Positions 62,057 through 64,000 of a DNA stretch of 64,000 bases are shown here, piece by piece. The notes under the pieces are model-generated. The model made no database searches, was not told the origin of the DNA, and saw only the letters and a list, made by a program, of their open reading frames with translations. A program made the translations under genes and the position numbers. Every line of letters starts with the position of its first letter. Within the stretch, counting starts at the first letter, position 1. Origin of the DNA: Aurelia coerulea (taxonomy: Eukaryota; Cnidaria; Scyphozoa; Semaeostomeae; Ulmaridae); contig CM076945.1 in assembly GCA_039566865.1 (NCBI GenBank), positions 6,251,501 through 6,315,500 of the forward strand. The letters run 5' to 3'.

Positions 62057-63448
62057 ATCGAATTTTTATACAGGATAATCTATCAACGCAAAAAGCTCTG
62101 TTATCATTAGAGTCCTGTTCCTAAAGTTAAATCAAAAGTAAAATGTTACAAAATTTCAAATTTACAATCATTAAGATGATTAAAAATATAGTTTATGTCT
62201 ATTTACAATGTTCTTCCAATGCTTTCCTGAAAACAGTTCTATATTTTACGCTCCCAACTTCTCTTCATTATAATGCCTTTAAATTGTATTTTGTATTTTA
62301 TTACTTGGAGTTGAATCTTTCTTTATTGTAATGACATTATATTGTACGGCATTTTGTTTTGTATTTGTGGTAGTTGATTGTAGGTAGTGGAATTTAAAAC
62401 ATGAATGAACTTTCAAATAATTCGTCAAGTTATACCATTTAATTTTTAGCCTCCGACGATGATCTTGGTGATTCGCCACAGCCTGCCAAAAAGAAGAAAT
62501 TTACGGACGCCGATTATGAAAAGGTAAGCTTACTTTCATAGGATCTAAGGGTTTCTTCGTGTGACCTTGTTTTGGTTCTAATGGAATCGACAACATAGGC
62601 ATCAAATCTTTAAAAAACAATGCACGATTGGTTAATGCATCTTTCATTTGATTTAATGGCGTAAAAGGAACTTCAGGTATTTGGTTATAAGTGCTCGTTG
62701 GCAATCTTTGATATCGTAATTTTTTTTTTTATATTTATCAGTGAAAAACTGCAAGATATAGCAACAACGAAGTAAAGCTAATACAATTTTTCCAAATTTA
62801 CAAGAAACTTCTAATTGATACAACACAAATTGCATTAACGATACGATTACAACATAATACGAAATACGAAACGATTACAACATGATACGAGACGATTCAC
62901 AAGACGATTTACACAACTATACCACAAGAGGTGTGATCAAGCACATCTCTTCTGCAGCCAACAAGCAACGATAAACAAACAAACAAACACCGACTATCTA
63001 GCAAAACACAGAAGCCGTTTCTATTCCAATTGGAACCCTTAGTGCTTACTTATGAAATAAATCCCTTTGGTAAGGGATATTCAGATGCCGCCAGGGGCGC
63101 TTATAAAGTTTTTGGCGTTGTATAGAACAAGTGATTCTTTTCAGAATTACAGAGCCAAACTTCATTGAATATTCAGTTATTGTTATGGCTCAATATATGT
63201 TCAAACTTTGAGCAGTTTTTCTTTGGATCGGCCCTTTTTTGTAGAAGTCTTCTGTTGCGTGAAGTGTCTTACATTGTTACTCTACCAGCAAGTCTAGCCA
63301 ATACCTCCACTGGACCGAGATATCAATGTAACATGTATTATATTCAGTTGGTTGTTAGCAAGTGTTCTCCTTCAATCTAGGCCCTTTTGGAAAATCTCAC
63401 TGACTCAGATATTGAAGAAGAAGAGCCAAAGGAAATAAAGCAGAAAAG
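27972..63448 (+). CDS. CEBPZ: CEBPZ (Noc1/Mak21 family) gene, 33 exons, 3' end outside window
   Basis: CEBPZ is the animal orthologue of yeast Noc1/Mak21, a nucleolar factor that acts with Noc2 in early large-subunit ribosome assembly; in vertebrates it is also described as a CCAAT-box binding factor. Thirty-three GT-AG exons join in one frame with compatible phases, giving 923 codons plus 2 nt. Order seen: Lys-rich N-terminus with the LGGT motif (residues 35-42), a Trp-containing motif (about 107-117), a helical repeat region with SGTLSDRVAA, LILWYFE, VNKLGDP and HPNMK, the CBF/Mak21 domain from about residue 430 to 690 (FLNLVYKS, RNPLYCGA, HFHPSV, GDPLQDF, FLDRFMYKNP), VNSKSF and DEVFFYKYF, then acidic and Lys-rich low-complexity tail exons. 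The human protein is about 1,050 residues, so roughly 100 residues should lie to the right. The start at 27972 has a purine at -3 and G at +4. Family assignment is very secure; the tail exons are less so. Confidence 0.96.
28957..29037 (+). CDS. CEBPZ: CEBPZ exon 2 (residues 43-69)
   Basis: Acceptor TTTCAG, donor GTAAAC, phase 0 at both ends. It encodes DDYEMLKNIKETED..., matching the QDYLML segment that follows LGGT in vertebrate CEBPZ. Confidence 0.85.
29168..29232 (+). CDS. CEBPZ: CEBPZ exon 3 (residues 70-91)
   Basis: Acceptor ATTTTAG, donor GTAAAT, phase 0 to 2. It encodes IADMVHSLGLEEM followed by an acidic run (QSDEDEG), at the place of the vertebrate LEAFIQNLNL segment and the acidic stretch after it. 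Confidence 0.8.
29240..30317. other. CEBPZ intron 3; no other gene recognised
   Basis: 29710-30130 has a different, more GC-rich texture ending in TTATAGGTAGGTCCCC and a CTGAAGAAGATGAAAATCG stretch, possibly the end of an unclassified repeat. No splice-compatible exon seen. Confidence 0.4.
30318..30396 (+). CDS. CEBPZ: CEBPZ exon 4 (residues 91-117), Trp motif
   Basis: Found by requiring an exon that accepts phase 2 and leaves at phase 0. Acceptor TTCTTAG, donor GTAAGT. The last residues, TVLTRKDDPWHEQ, align with the vertebrate TLLLRPGGKWYDLE motif. The 13-residue match plus fitting phases at both ends make it likely, though the GG pair of the motif is DD here and the N-terminal half is not recognisable. 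A further small exon before it cannot be excluded, since the vertebrate linker is longer. Confidence 0.65.
31358..31616. repeat. Triplicated block and 14-bp GATCTTTGATCTCT array before exon 5
   Basis: A roughly 50-bp block (TTTGATTGTAAAACTA ... CATGTATTTCATTTGAAGCT) occurs at about 31359, 31488 and 31568; the third copy carries the exon 5 acceptor. GATCTTTGATCTCT units fill 31405-31485 and 31547-31566. Confidence 0.9.
31617..31731 (+). CDS. CEBPZ: CEBPZ exon 5 (residues 118-156)
   Basis: It encodes LPSMEGLNISSG then a helix with VDEIKAVARQFWEKEVVLYQR, matching the vertebrate VSKYKTLAQKLYQHEINLF segment. Donor GTTAGC, end phase 1. The acceptor (TTTGAAG) lies in the last of three near-identical blocks of about 50 bp, so the exact 5' edge is the weakest point. 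Confidence 0.85.
31787..32367. mobile_element. CCGGGTG-like terminus element, family B
   Basis: A 581-bp element, termini CAGGATGTCCCAAAAAAATT and TTTTTTCGGGACACCCTG with inverted arms of about 80 bp (both carry GGCAAAAGATTCTCGCC or its complement). TA on the right, TG on the left. Lies between CEBPZ exons 5 and 6. Confidence 0.83.
32518..32618 (+). CDS. CEBPZ: CEBPZ exon 6 (residues 156-189)
   Basis: Acceptor TTTCACAG, donor GTTTGC, phase 1 to 0. It contains KWLRTVLTSGTLSDRVAAIT, a near match to the vertebrate WMKAIVSSGTLGDRMAAM block. A CCGGGTG-terminus element starts only 21 bp after the exon end. Confidence 0.95.
32640..33002. mobile_element. CCGGGTG-terminus element, family C, right-truncated
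   Basis: Starts TA then CCGGGTGACCCAGAAAAAAG as in 41751-42366 and 61133-61936, and carries the shared GAGGAGCGTG and AACACGCTCCTCG words. The right end is replaced by a 75-bp tandem repeat. Confidence 0.82.
33003..33225. repeat. 75-bp tandem repeat, about 3 copies
   Basis: GCACTGGTGCTTTGAA, TTTGTAGACTTTCCTTCTTA and GATAACGAAAAC recur at 33011, 33086 and 33161 (75-bp spacing). Confidence 0.9.
33250..33432. mobile_element. Inverted-repeat element, about 180 bp
   Basis: Left CATGGAGCATTGCGGACA and TTTTGAACGAGATG; right CATTTCGTTCAAAA and TGTCCGCAAATGCGCCATGG. Both arms also share AAGGTAGTAG or its complement near the centre. Confidence 0.72.
33478..33523. repeat. Perfect 18-bp-stem hairpin in CEBPZ intron 6
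   Basis: TGCGTGCAGACTCAACTC, a 10-nt loop, then the exact complement. It could be the core of a small MITE or an RNA hairpin; no wider arms are seen. Confidence 0.6.
33741..33828 (+). CDS. CEBPZ: CEBPZ exon 7 (residues 190-219)
   Basis: Acceptor ACGTAG, donor GTAAGA, phase 0 to 1. It encodes VKRLESLLAMAKKKGRREA, matching the vertebrate LQFVETLVNLVKKKGSKQQ helix. Confidence 0.93.
33876..34035. mobile_element. Inverted-repeat element CAGGGAAACCAGTTAT, about 160 bp
   Basis: Arms of about 50 bp (GGGAAACCAGTTAT..., CTTATCTTTTGGACGCTG and complements with a few mismatches). The CAGGG start is hAT-like, but no 8-bp duplication is visible. Confidence 0.68.
34386..34755. mobile_element. Near-perfect palindrome, arms about 165 bp
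   Basis: AGCCTTAAATAACGGACTCA ... AGGTTAATTCGG's complement on the left is mirrored almost base for base on the right (ACCGAATTAACC / GGTTAATTCGG at the centre; TGAGACCGTTATTTAAGGCT at the end), with a central spacer of roughly 35 bp. Same family as 11135-11405. Confidence 0.9.
34964..35028 (+). CDS. CEBPZ: CEBPZ exon 8 (residues 219-240)
   Basis: Acceptor TTTCAG, donor GTTGGT, phase 1 to 0. It encodes DSLRGLWTTGLLPDRKLRHF, matching the vertebrate ELLITDLLPDNRKLRIF segment. Confidence 0.94.
35107..35612. mobile_element. AGCATAGG foldback family, copy 2
   Basis: Inverted arms (GGTTCAAATATTTCAAATCC and CCTTTTCAAAGATTTGAGCC) enclose the family block (AACCATAGTTTATGAAGG, CCACGGCAGATTTAC). In the intron before CEBPZ exon 9. 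Confidence 0.8.
35668..35796 (+). CDS. CEBPZ: CEBPZ exon 9 (residues 241-283)
   Basis: Acceptor CTTGCAG, donor GTGAGC, phase 0 to 0. The core ASLLILWYFEDVLK and EFVEILE match the vertebrate RLILWYFEHQLK and EFVQVLE. Confidence 0.96.
35848..35893. repeat. GATTCATT 8-bp repeat
   Basis: Five to six exact GATTCATT units 50 bp after CEBPZ exon 9. Confidence 0.95.
36633..37232. mobile_element. Mutator-like foldback element, copy 2 (600 bp)
   Basis: Termini ACAAGGGCAGATTTTG and CAAAATCTGCCCTTGT, inverted arms of about 200-270 bp, flanked by a perfect 11-bp direct repeat TGAATCACCCA (36622-36632, 37233-37243). Arms match the family at 11675-12290 (GACACC, GCAGACAAAGG, GGCTTTGTTTG). The left and right arms give antiparallel frames (36801-36601 and 37064-37255) with the same peptide, an artefact of the palindrome. 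Confidence 0.92.
37412..37982. mobile_element. Inverted-repeat element, about 570 bp
   Basis: Left AGGGGGTATAACTGTGTCAA and right TTGACACAGTTGTACCCCC with arms of about 90 bp (CCTAAATTACGA, AACGCAG, AATGCAAT shared as complements). CCAGAC occurs just outside both ends. Confidence 0.8.
38159..38204 (+). CDS. CEBPZ: CEBPZ exon 10 (residues 284-299)
   Basis: A 46-bp exon, acceptor ATTGCAG, donor GTTTGT, phase 0 to 1. It encodes GLSRDTIPGIRDKAT, equivalent to vertebrate TLSHDTLVTTKTRAL. The preceding intron (2.36 kb) holds two large foldback elements. Confidence 0.9.
38560..38625. mobile_element. Solo end of a CCGGGTG-type element
   Basis: TTTTTTCGGACACCCGGTA is the right terminus of the group; the matching left end was not found. 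Confidence 0.5.
38822..39505. mobile_element. Mutator-like foldback element, copy 3, left arm truncated, carrying a MITE
   Basis: Follows 11675-12290 closely from CGTTGTGCATTCCAGAAATG to ACATTATCTGTCCTTGT, but lacks the outer left arm and is interrupted at 39227-39447 by a small MITE. In the intron before CEBPZ exon 11. Confidence 0.85.
39227..39447. mobile_element. Mariner-like MITE, 221 bp, nested, with empty site
   Basis: Ends CAATCCTGGA and TCCAGGATTG, flanked by TA. The related foldback copy at 12236-12250 reads GTATCTAGGTGTC uninterrupted, so the TA is duplicated. Contains a C run (39315-39328) and a G run (39395-39411). Confidence 0.92.
39590..39718 (+). CDS. CEBPZ: CEBPZ exon 11 (residues 299-342)
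   Basis: Acceptor TTTGCAG, donor GTAAGC, phase 1 to 1. It encodes LHELLSTKPEQEQKLL and VNKLGDPTRKVASRASYLL, close to the vertebrate HELLCNKPEEEKALL and VNKLGDPQNRIATKAS. Confidence 0.97.
40114..40258. mobile_element. Near-perfect 145-bp palindromic MITE, TA-flanked
   Basis: GACTTGCCCCAAGT...GGTAGTTTCTGGGTCCGC against GCGGATCCAGGAACTACC...GAGCAAGTC, spacer about 15 bp, TA on both sides. Sits 80 bp before CEBPZ exon 12. Confidence 0.88.
40339..40423 (+). CDS. CEBPZ: CEBPZ exon 12 (residues 342-370)
   Basis: Acceptor ATTACAG, donor GTAAGT, phase 1 to 2. It contains KHPNMKLVVIQEVERLVYR, matching KHPNMKGVVSGEVERLLFR. Confidence 0.97.
40779..40850. repeat. Small inverted repeat ACACAATATTAAC
   Basis: ACACAATATTAAC and GTTAATATTGTGT bracket about 45 bp just left of the 21-bp array. 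Confidence 0.6.
40917..41125. repeat. 21-bp tandem array (AAATCATAGGATATTTCCCAG), about 10 copies
   Basis: Units are 21 bp, a multiple of three, so frames stay open on both strands (40811-41191 plus, 41113-40901 minus) and give repetitive peptides; there is no evidence of coding. Lies in the intron after CEBPZ exon 12. Confidence 0.93.
41377..41553. mobile_element. TTAA-flanked short MITE (AAGCATATA family), 177 bp
   Basis: AGGGAATCTAAGCATATATA and TATATGCTTACATCCCCT, flanked by TTAA (41373-41376, 41554-41557). Confidence 0.86.
41751..42366. mobile_element. CCGGGTG-terminus element, family C, 616 bp
   Basis: CCAGGTGACCCAGAAAAAAG and TTTTTTCTGGGTCACCTGG with arms of about 170 bp (GTGACCCAACGCAATCT, CAATCAGCCACTTAC shared as complements). 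TA on the left, TG on the right. Confidence 0.87.
42381..42785 (-). mobile_element. LINE 3' fragment, antisense
   Basis: Reverse complement of the LINE 3' end at 14380-14870, including the TTCATGAAACTGGTC stop-codon region and the 3' sequence down to CTTGGTATCGTC. The poly(A) is missing where it abuts the family C element. Confidence 0.85.
42864..42960 (+). CDS. CEBPZ: CEBPZ exon 13 (residues 370-402)
   Basis: Acceptor CCTTTAG, donor GTTTGT, phase 2 to 0. It encodes YYAICFLNQLIL and SKLIAIYFSFFK, matching the vertebrate YYAICFLNQMAL and NKLITVYFCFF. Confidence 0.97.
43540..43624 (+). CDS. CEBPZ: CEBPZ exon 14 (residues 403-431)
   Basis: Acceptor TTGTAG, donor GTTTGT, phase 0 to 1. It encodes SETKMLSALLSGVNRAFPYT, matching ESKMLSALLTGVNRAYPYS. 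Confidence 0.97.
44375..44454 (+). CDS. CEBPZ: CEBPZ exon 15 (residues 431-457)
   Basis: Acceptor TTTCAAG, donor GTACAG, phase 1 to 0. It encodes GDDEKYDEQLDMLFKV and SNFQTSVQ, matching GDDKVREQIDTLFKV and NFNTSVQ. Confidence 0.96.
44692..44726 (+). CDS. CEBPZ: CEBPZ exon 16 (residues 458-469), 35-bp micro-exon
   Basis: Acceptor TATACAG, donor GTACTG, phase 0 to 2. It encodes ALMLLFQVMES, the direct counterpart of vertebrate ALMLLFQVMNS. It sits at the start of the CBF/Mak21 domain. Confidence 0.94.
45289..45430 (+). CDS. CEBPZ: CEBPZ exon 17 (residues 469-516)
   Basis: Acceptor TCTTGTAG, donor GTATGT, phase 2 to 0. It contains VSDRYYRVLYEKLLD and RTMFLNLVYKSMKVD, matching ISDRYYTALYRKMLD and QAMFLNLVYKSLKAD. 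Core of the CBF domain. Confidence 0.97.
45479..46017. mobile_element. CCGGGTG-terminus element, family A, copy 2
   Basis: The same interior as 3785-4326 (for example ATCCTCAATTTTCTTTT and GGCAAGATTGAG) in the intron after CEBPZ exon 17. The left end reads CCGGGTGTCCCAAAAAAAGT; the right end is decayed to TTTGGGG and the TA is lost on the left. Confidence 0.82.
46412..46492 (+). CDS. CEBPZ: CEBPZ exon 18 (residues 517-543)
   Basis: Acceptor TTTATAG, donor GTTAGT, phase 0 to 0. It encodes AFVKRLLQV and FVCGLLYLLSE, matching AFVKRLLQV and FICGALYLVSE. Confidence 0.97.
46561..46702. mobile_element. Partial GGCC...GTTTAAACATCG element
   Basis: Matches the ends of the element at 56444-56976 (GGCCCAGTTTAAACATCG, TTTTTTGCCGTATCGAATT) with an internal deletion; the AGCATAGG foldback follows directly. 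Confidence 0.65.
46703..47190. mobile_element. AGCATAGG foldback family, copy 3
   Basis: Left arm AGCATAGGTTCCAAATCTTT and internal blocks intact (GATGACGTCATATCCTCAAA, ATCGGTAGAATTATAG); the extreme right end is lost. In the intron after CEBPZ exon 18. Confidence 0.8.
47620..47667 (+). CDS. CEBPZ: CEBPZ exon 19 (residues 544-559)
   Basis: A 48-bp exon, acceptor CATGCAG, donor GTAAGC, phase 0 to 0. It encodes VLKVTPGLKSLTMQPE, matching ILKAKPGLRSQLDDHPE. Confidence 0.93.
47864..48176. mobile_element. TTAA-flanked MITE, 313 bp, copy 2
   Basis: AGGGGCTCCGTCGCCAAAAT and TGACGACTGAGCCCCT with TTAA at 47860-47863 and 48177-48180. Its right TTAA abuts another repeat. Confidence 0.9.
48178..48547. 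mobile_element. Foldback composite containing a TTAA-family end
   Basis: Arms AAGAATAGCTAAAAGGTTCA...GGAAGTAGCTGTGCT (48179-48255) and its complement (48464-48546), about 80 bp. The centre holds a half element ending GGCGACGGAGCCCCTTTAA (48302-48320). Confidence 0.8.
48548..48711. mobile_element. TTAA-flanked short MITE (AAGCATATA family), 164 bp
   Basis: AGAGAGTGTAAGCATATAAA and ATATATGCTTAGATTCCC flanked by TTAA; internal GTGGCTCAAGCCAC is shared with 41377-41553 in opposite orientation. Confidence 0.85.
48721..49012. mobile_element. Two abutting element remnants
   Basis: 48721-48876 matches the CTATTCT/AATCGAACGATAT family (55250-55410); 48879-49012 is a compact copy of both ends of the element at 5020-5535, reading TAGACTTATGAC and CAAAGAACGCAGGGAAACAA. 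Confidence 0.7.
49146..49430 (+). CDS. CEBPZ: CEBPZ exon 20 (residues 560-654), largest exon
   Basis: Acceptor TTGTCAG, donor GTAATC, phase 0 to 0. An acidic spacer (EGDDDEHFEDITEDKF) leads into RNPLYCGAQFSCTWEMYPLL and HFHPSVNRFAESVLQ, the most conserved CBF/Mak21 block (vertebrate RNPLFCGA and HFHPSVALFAKTILQ). Confidence 0.98.
49440..50590. other. CEBPZ intron 20; nothing further identified
   Basis: One small direct duplication just after exon 20 (GTAATCAATTTTTATTAT occurs twice, 49431 and 49457). No other feature recognised. Confidence 0.5.
50597..50649 (+). CDS. CEBPZ: CEBPZ exon 21 (residues 655-672)
   Basis: Acceptor TTCACAG, donor GTAGGC, phase 0 to 2. It encodes IDYKGDPLQDFTIV, matching IQYSGDPLQDFTLM. 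Confidence 0.96.
50802..51399. mobile_element. CCGGGTG-terminus element, family D, 598 bp
   Basis: CCGGGTGATCCAACAAAAAC and GTTGTTTTTGCGTCACACGG, TA on both sides; arms share GAGCTAGAT/ATCTAGCTC and AAAAGATAGCT or its complement. Confidence 0.85.
51471..51996. mobile_element. AGCATAGG foldback family, copy 4 (best copy, 526 bp)
   Basis: AGCATAGGCTCAAAATCTTT at the left, AGAATTGGAACCTATGCT at the right. Arms include ATAATTCTACCGTTGGACTT and its complement; the unpaired centre carries ATGACGTCACATCCTC. Confidence 0.87.
52035..52910. other. CEBPZ intron 21 remainder; nothing identified
   Basis: No repeat or exon-like frame with family similarity noticed. Confidence 0.45.
52916..52962 (+). CDS. 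CEBPZ: CEBPZ exon 22 (residues 672-688)
   Basis: A 47-bp exon, acceptor CATTTAG, donor GTACGT, phase 2 to 1. It encodes FLDRFMYKNPKKNPK, matching FLDRFVYRNPKPHK. Confidence 0.95.
53205..53690. mobile_element. CTATTCT-family element carrying a TTAA MITE
   Basis: Ends TCTGCAAGATAGTCTGGATCG and AATCGTTCGATTCAGATTC...AGAATAGCTAAAAGG are inverted. The interior at TGGCGTTAA is interrupted by the MITE 53280-53594. The sibling at 55255-55405 lacks the insertion. Confidence 0.78.
53280..53594. mobile_element. TTAA-flanked MITE, 315 bp, copy 3
   Basis: AGGGGCTCCGTCGTCAAAAT and TTTGACGACGGAGCCCCT, TTAA on both sides (53276-53279, 53595-53598). Nearly identical to copy 2 over the whole length. Confidence 0.93.
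53902..53924 (+). CDS. CEBPZ: CEBPZ exon 23 (residues 688-695), 23-bp micro-exon
   Basis: Acceptor TTTTAG, donor GTACGT, phase 1 to 0. It encodes EHGNSIMQ, equivalent to KENTDSVVMQ. The flanking exons need exactly this phase bridge (1 to 0), which supports it despite its size. Confidence 0.82.
54419..54455 (+). CDS. CEBPZ: CEBPZ exon 24 (residues 696-708), 37 bp
   Basis: Acceptor TTTTTAG, donor GTTTGT, phase 0 to 1. It encodes PRKTSERLKELP, equivalent to PKRKHFIKDIRHLP, immediately before the VNSK motif in exon 25. Confidence 0.85.
54739..55236. mobile_element. PIF/Harbinger-like MITE, 498 bp, TAA duplication
   Basis: GACCCCGTTTACACGGTAGC and GCTACCGTGTAAACGGGGTC with TAA on both sides. The interior is largely repeats of GGATCACTTTTGATCCG and CCGTGTAAAC in both orientations. 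Confidence 0.9.
55250..55410. mobile_element. CTATTCT-family element, about 160 bp
   Basis: CTATTCTACAAAAGAATCTG and GATCCAGACTCCTGTAGAA are inverted ends; AACGATATAT/ATATAGCTC follow. Relatives: 36048 (one end), 48721-48876, 53205-53690. Confidence 0.72.
55772..55838 (+). CDS. CEBPZ: CEBPZ exon 25 (residues 708-730)
   Basis: Acceptor ATTGCAG, donor GTAAGT, phase 1 to 2. It encodes VNSKSFMDRRE and REDEVFFYK, matching VNSKEFLAKEE and VDEVFFHR. Confidence 0.95.
56241..56323 (+). CDS. CEBPZ: CEBPZ exon 26 (residues 730-758)
   Basis: Acceptor GTGACAG, donor GTATTT, phase 2 to 1. It completes the FFYKYFKRK motif and adds a Lys-rich stretch (DAKKGKGKRQK) before an acidic one. Confidence 0.9.
56444..56976. 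mobile_element. TA-flanked inverted-repeat element hosting a LINE insertion
   Basis: GACCTAGTTTAAACATC and GATGTTTAAACTTGGCC with TTGCCGTGTTGAATCG / TTCGACACGGCAAAA inside; TA on both sides. Split by the LINE 3' insertion at 56600-56721. Confidence 0.83.
56600..56721 (+). mobile_element. 122-bp LINE 3' end with poly(A) and 12-bp target duplication
   Basis: GTTATTGCTCCCCATGGTC...TAGTAATTA matches the LINE 3' end at 14835-14943 and ends in about 11 A. AAATGGCTGATC flanks it on both sides (56588-56599 and 56722-56733). Confidence 0.9.
56980..57748. other. CEBPZ intron 26 remainder; nothing identified
   Basis: No repeat family or exon-like frame noticed. Confidence 0.45.
57749..57788 (+). CDS. 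CEBPZ: CEBPZ exon 27 (residues 758-771), 40 bp, acidic
   Basis: Acceptor TTCACAG, donor GTATTT, phase 1 to 2. It encodes ENSDAESEDLDFA, matching in character the acidic ESIEDVDDEEFEELI region. Conservation is low here; phase fit and position are the support. Confidence 0.75.
57830..58342. mobile_element. AGCATAGG foldback family, copy 5
   Basis: ATAGGGCTCAAATCTTTAAA and TTTAAAGATTTG...GCCCTATGCT; centre with GATGTCATCAAATTTCTAAA and AACTATGGTTTTCTTGA. Between CEBPZ exons 27 and 28. Confidence 0.85.
58424..58471 (+). CDS. CEBPZ: CEBPZ exon 28 (residues 771-787), 48 bp
   Basis: Acceptor TATTTAG, donor GTAATC, phase 2 to 2. It encodes DKLDLLEALTDYDKS. It fits the phases of its neighbours but has only loose similarity to the family. 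Confidence 0.62.
58500..58590. repeat. GAGACCGCTCATA repeat, copy 1
   Basis: ACCGAGACCGCTCATA, GAGCGTC and CAATAGCGATAAATA recur at 63510-63600; the second half also matches 8214-8265 and 49018-49065 (ATAGTGATAACTAC, GTAATCAGTCTA). Confidence 0.7.
58869..59038 (+). CDS. CEBPZ: CEBPZ exon 29 (residues 787-844), Lys-rich then acidic
   Basis: Acceptor TTTCAAG, donor GTTGGT, phase 2 to 1. A basic cluster (TKKRKKAGSKD) is followed by a long Asp/Ser/Glu run, as in the vertebrate KKRTKGAKD to DSEGSDDELG stretch. An in-frame ATG at 58849 upstream is intronic in this model. Confidence 0.78.
59120..60107 (-). mobile_element. Antisense LINE 3' half with 260-codon open RT C-terminus
   Basis: From about 60107 down to 59289 an uninterrupted frame reads the thumb and C-terminal part of a Jockey/CR1-like reverse transcriptase: EWFPNNGMKLNEDKCHLMIF, LLGITFDQ, YCPLVWMF, HIQERALRIAY, RNLQLLMIEIYK, LRHGNDAQLPKVRTTSFG and a final C-x-C-x2-C. 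The catalytic YxDD lies upstream and is missing, so it is 5'-truncated; the first about 38 codons of the 310-codon frame (to 60221) are unrelated flank. The 3' end (59288-59150) closes in an ATT/AAT run at 59130-59151. It sits in the CEBPZ intron between exons 29 and 30, opposite to the gene. Confidence 0.88.
60466..60507 (+). CDS. CEBPZ: CEBPZ exon 30 (residues 844-858), 42 bp, acidic
   Basis: Acceptor TTTTTAG, donor GTATTG, phase 1 to 1. It encodes GDFNYDDLEFSDDQ. The antisense LINE fragment lies in the intron just before it. Confidence 0.72.
60609..60665 (+). CDS. CEBPZ: CEBPZ exon 31 (residues 858-877), 57 bp, tentative
   Basis: Acceptor CCTCAG, donor GTTTGT, phase 1 to 1. It encodes MMLRSSVEETHSDFEFDK. 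Because it is phase 1 to 1 it could be skipped without shifting the frame, so it is the least certain exon together with exon 28. Confidence 0.55.
60898..61132. repeat. GAGAGAGCTCC block followed by TAA microsatellite
   Basis: A short copy of the retroelement 3' end (60898-60947) runs into about 60 TAA units (60950-61132) with a few TAG interruptions. Frames of poly-Leu or poly-Tyr here are artefacts. Confidence 0.9.
61133..61936. mobile_element. CCGGGTG-terminus element, family C, 804 bp, inside a TAA microsatellite
   Basis: CCGGGTGACCCAGAAAAAAG and TTTTTTTTGGGTCACCCGG; TA on both sides belongs to the TAA array, which continues at 61937. Longest family C copy, with an extra central part of about 190 bp compared with 41751-42366. 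Confidence 0.92.
61937..62054. repeat. TAA microsatellite, right part
   Basis: About 38 TAA units with TGA variants; the continuation of the array split by the family C element. Confidence 0.93.
62450..62523 (+). CDS. CEBPZ: CEBPZ exon 32 (residues 877-901)
   Basis: Acceptor TTTTTAG, donor GTAAGC, phase 1 to 0. It encodes SDDDLGDSPQPAKKKKFTDADYEK, equivalent to the vertebrate GPRKKKRNLNDSSLFVSAEEF region. Confidence 0.82.
62597..62680. mobile_element. AGCATAGG foldback family, short left-arm relic
   Basis: ACATAGGCATCAAATCTTTAAA resembles the family's left end; the rest is lost. Confidence 0.45.
62690..63380. other. CEBPZ intron 32; nothing identified
   Basis: ACGATT-rich stretch (62835-62915, CGAAACGATTACAACATGATACGA-like words in several imperfect copies) and an AAAC run (62975-62990). 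No gene seen. Confidence 0.5.
63381..63448 (+). CDS. CEBPZ: CEBPZ exon 33 (residues 902-924), last in window
   Basis: Acceptor AATCTAG, donor GTGAGT, phase 0 to 2. It encodes ALLENLTDSDIEEEEPKEIKQK, aligned with the EEFGHLLDEN stretch. The gene continues to the right; the conserved C-terminal WE..R..W and Lys-rich end are not in the window. Confidence 0.8.
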
Positions 63449-63509
63449 GTGAGTAGAGACTAGACTGATTACAATGTGTCCCAGTAATCGCTATTCAAAA
63501 CGAGACTAT

Positions 63510-63600
63510 TACACCAGACCGAGACCGCTCATAGTTAGGAGCGTCCGGCAGTATTTCAATAGCGATAACTGCGACCATATCATCAGTCTAAGTAGAGACC
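63510..63600. repeat. GAGACCGCTCATA repeat, copy 2
   Basis: Matches 58500-58590 (CCGAGACCGCTCATA, GAGCGTC, CAATAGCGATAAC). Confidence 0.7.
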
Positions 63601-64000
63601 CTTCGTCCATGAATTATTCACTCACTACTCCCATCATCAAGAATGACTTTTGCAAGGCAAATGATTCATCGTCTTCTTCTTTAAGACAGAGCCATTTCCA
63701 TCATCGATACGCCTAGACTGATTGCACGAGTCTCAGTTTTCCGCATTGAATTGAATGATGGTTATTGCTTGAAACTTAAAACTAGTATGAGTGAACACAA
63801 AAAAGTCAGATTAAAAACATTGAACGAATACAAGGAATTACGTCATCAGTCTACGTTATAATGAAATCCCTATAAGTATCAGGGAGCTTACTACTTTGAG
63901 CCAATTCATACAGCGACTATAAATACACTTGATGATCTGAAAGCCAATTAAAACACACGACTCCCTGGAAGAATACCAATGACATTAGCCTTCGGTTTTG
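63601..64000. other. CEBPZ intron 33 (runs off window); nothing identified
   Basis: No further exon or repeat recognised up to the window end. Confidence 0.5.

Noticed and set aside
60933..62124. Poly-Leu, poly-Tyr, poly-Asn and poly-Ile frames
   Set aside because: Products of the TAA microsatellite on either side of the family C element.

Overview
This is a window of an AT-rich, intron-rich, transposon-crowded animal genome. I think it is an invertebrate and most likely a cnidarian (anthozoan). The gene structures are metazoan: GT-AG introns, a nucleolar CEBPZ/Noc1 gene and a two-pore potassium channel exon. The reverse-transcriptase fragments and the G-run inverted-repeat elements resemble ones I recall from corals and sea anemones; that part is memory, not a search. 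Nothing here is prokaryotic: there is no operon, no CRISPR array and no intact RNA gene.

Layout. 1-27.9 kb is essentially intergenic. It holds one convincing gene piece, the first coding exon of a K2P potassium channel (minus strand, 7232-6941), plus a decayed protein relic at the left edge, two tRNA-headed SINE families, LINE 3' fragments, two unrelated tandem arrays with nearly equal periods (159 and 158 bp), a 380-bp ATG microsatellite and many inverted-repeat elements. From 27.97 kb to beyond the right edge a single gene runs on the plus strand: CEBPZ (Noc1/Mak21 family). I could join 33 coding exons (27972-63448) in one uninterrupted reading frame with matching splice phases at every junction. 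They give 923 codons plus 2 nt, and the C-terminal tail lies to the right of the window. The exon with the conserved Trp motif (30318-30396) was found by requiring both splice phases to fit.

The introns of CEBPZ work as a trap for mobile DNA. Families recognisable by their own internal comparison include: long-armed foldback elements with 11-bp target duplications (Mutator-like); TTAA-flanked elements of 313-315 bp in three copies; several distinct families sharing a CCGGGTG terminus and TA duplications; PIF/Harbinger-like elements with TWA duplications; a roughly 520-bp foldback family in at least five copies; elements ending in runs of G or C; and an antisense LINE fragment with a 310-codon open frame. 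Several are nested, and related copies act as empty sites that fix element boundaries and target duplications.

Most exons rest on readable similarity to animal CEBPZ proteins. Transposon superfamily names are inferred from termini and target duplications only, because no transposase was seen for any of the inverted-repeat elements. I found no clearly new biological system; the most unusual material is the nested, microsatellite-linked and foldback repeat biology listed in the findings.
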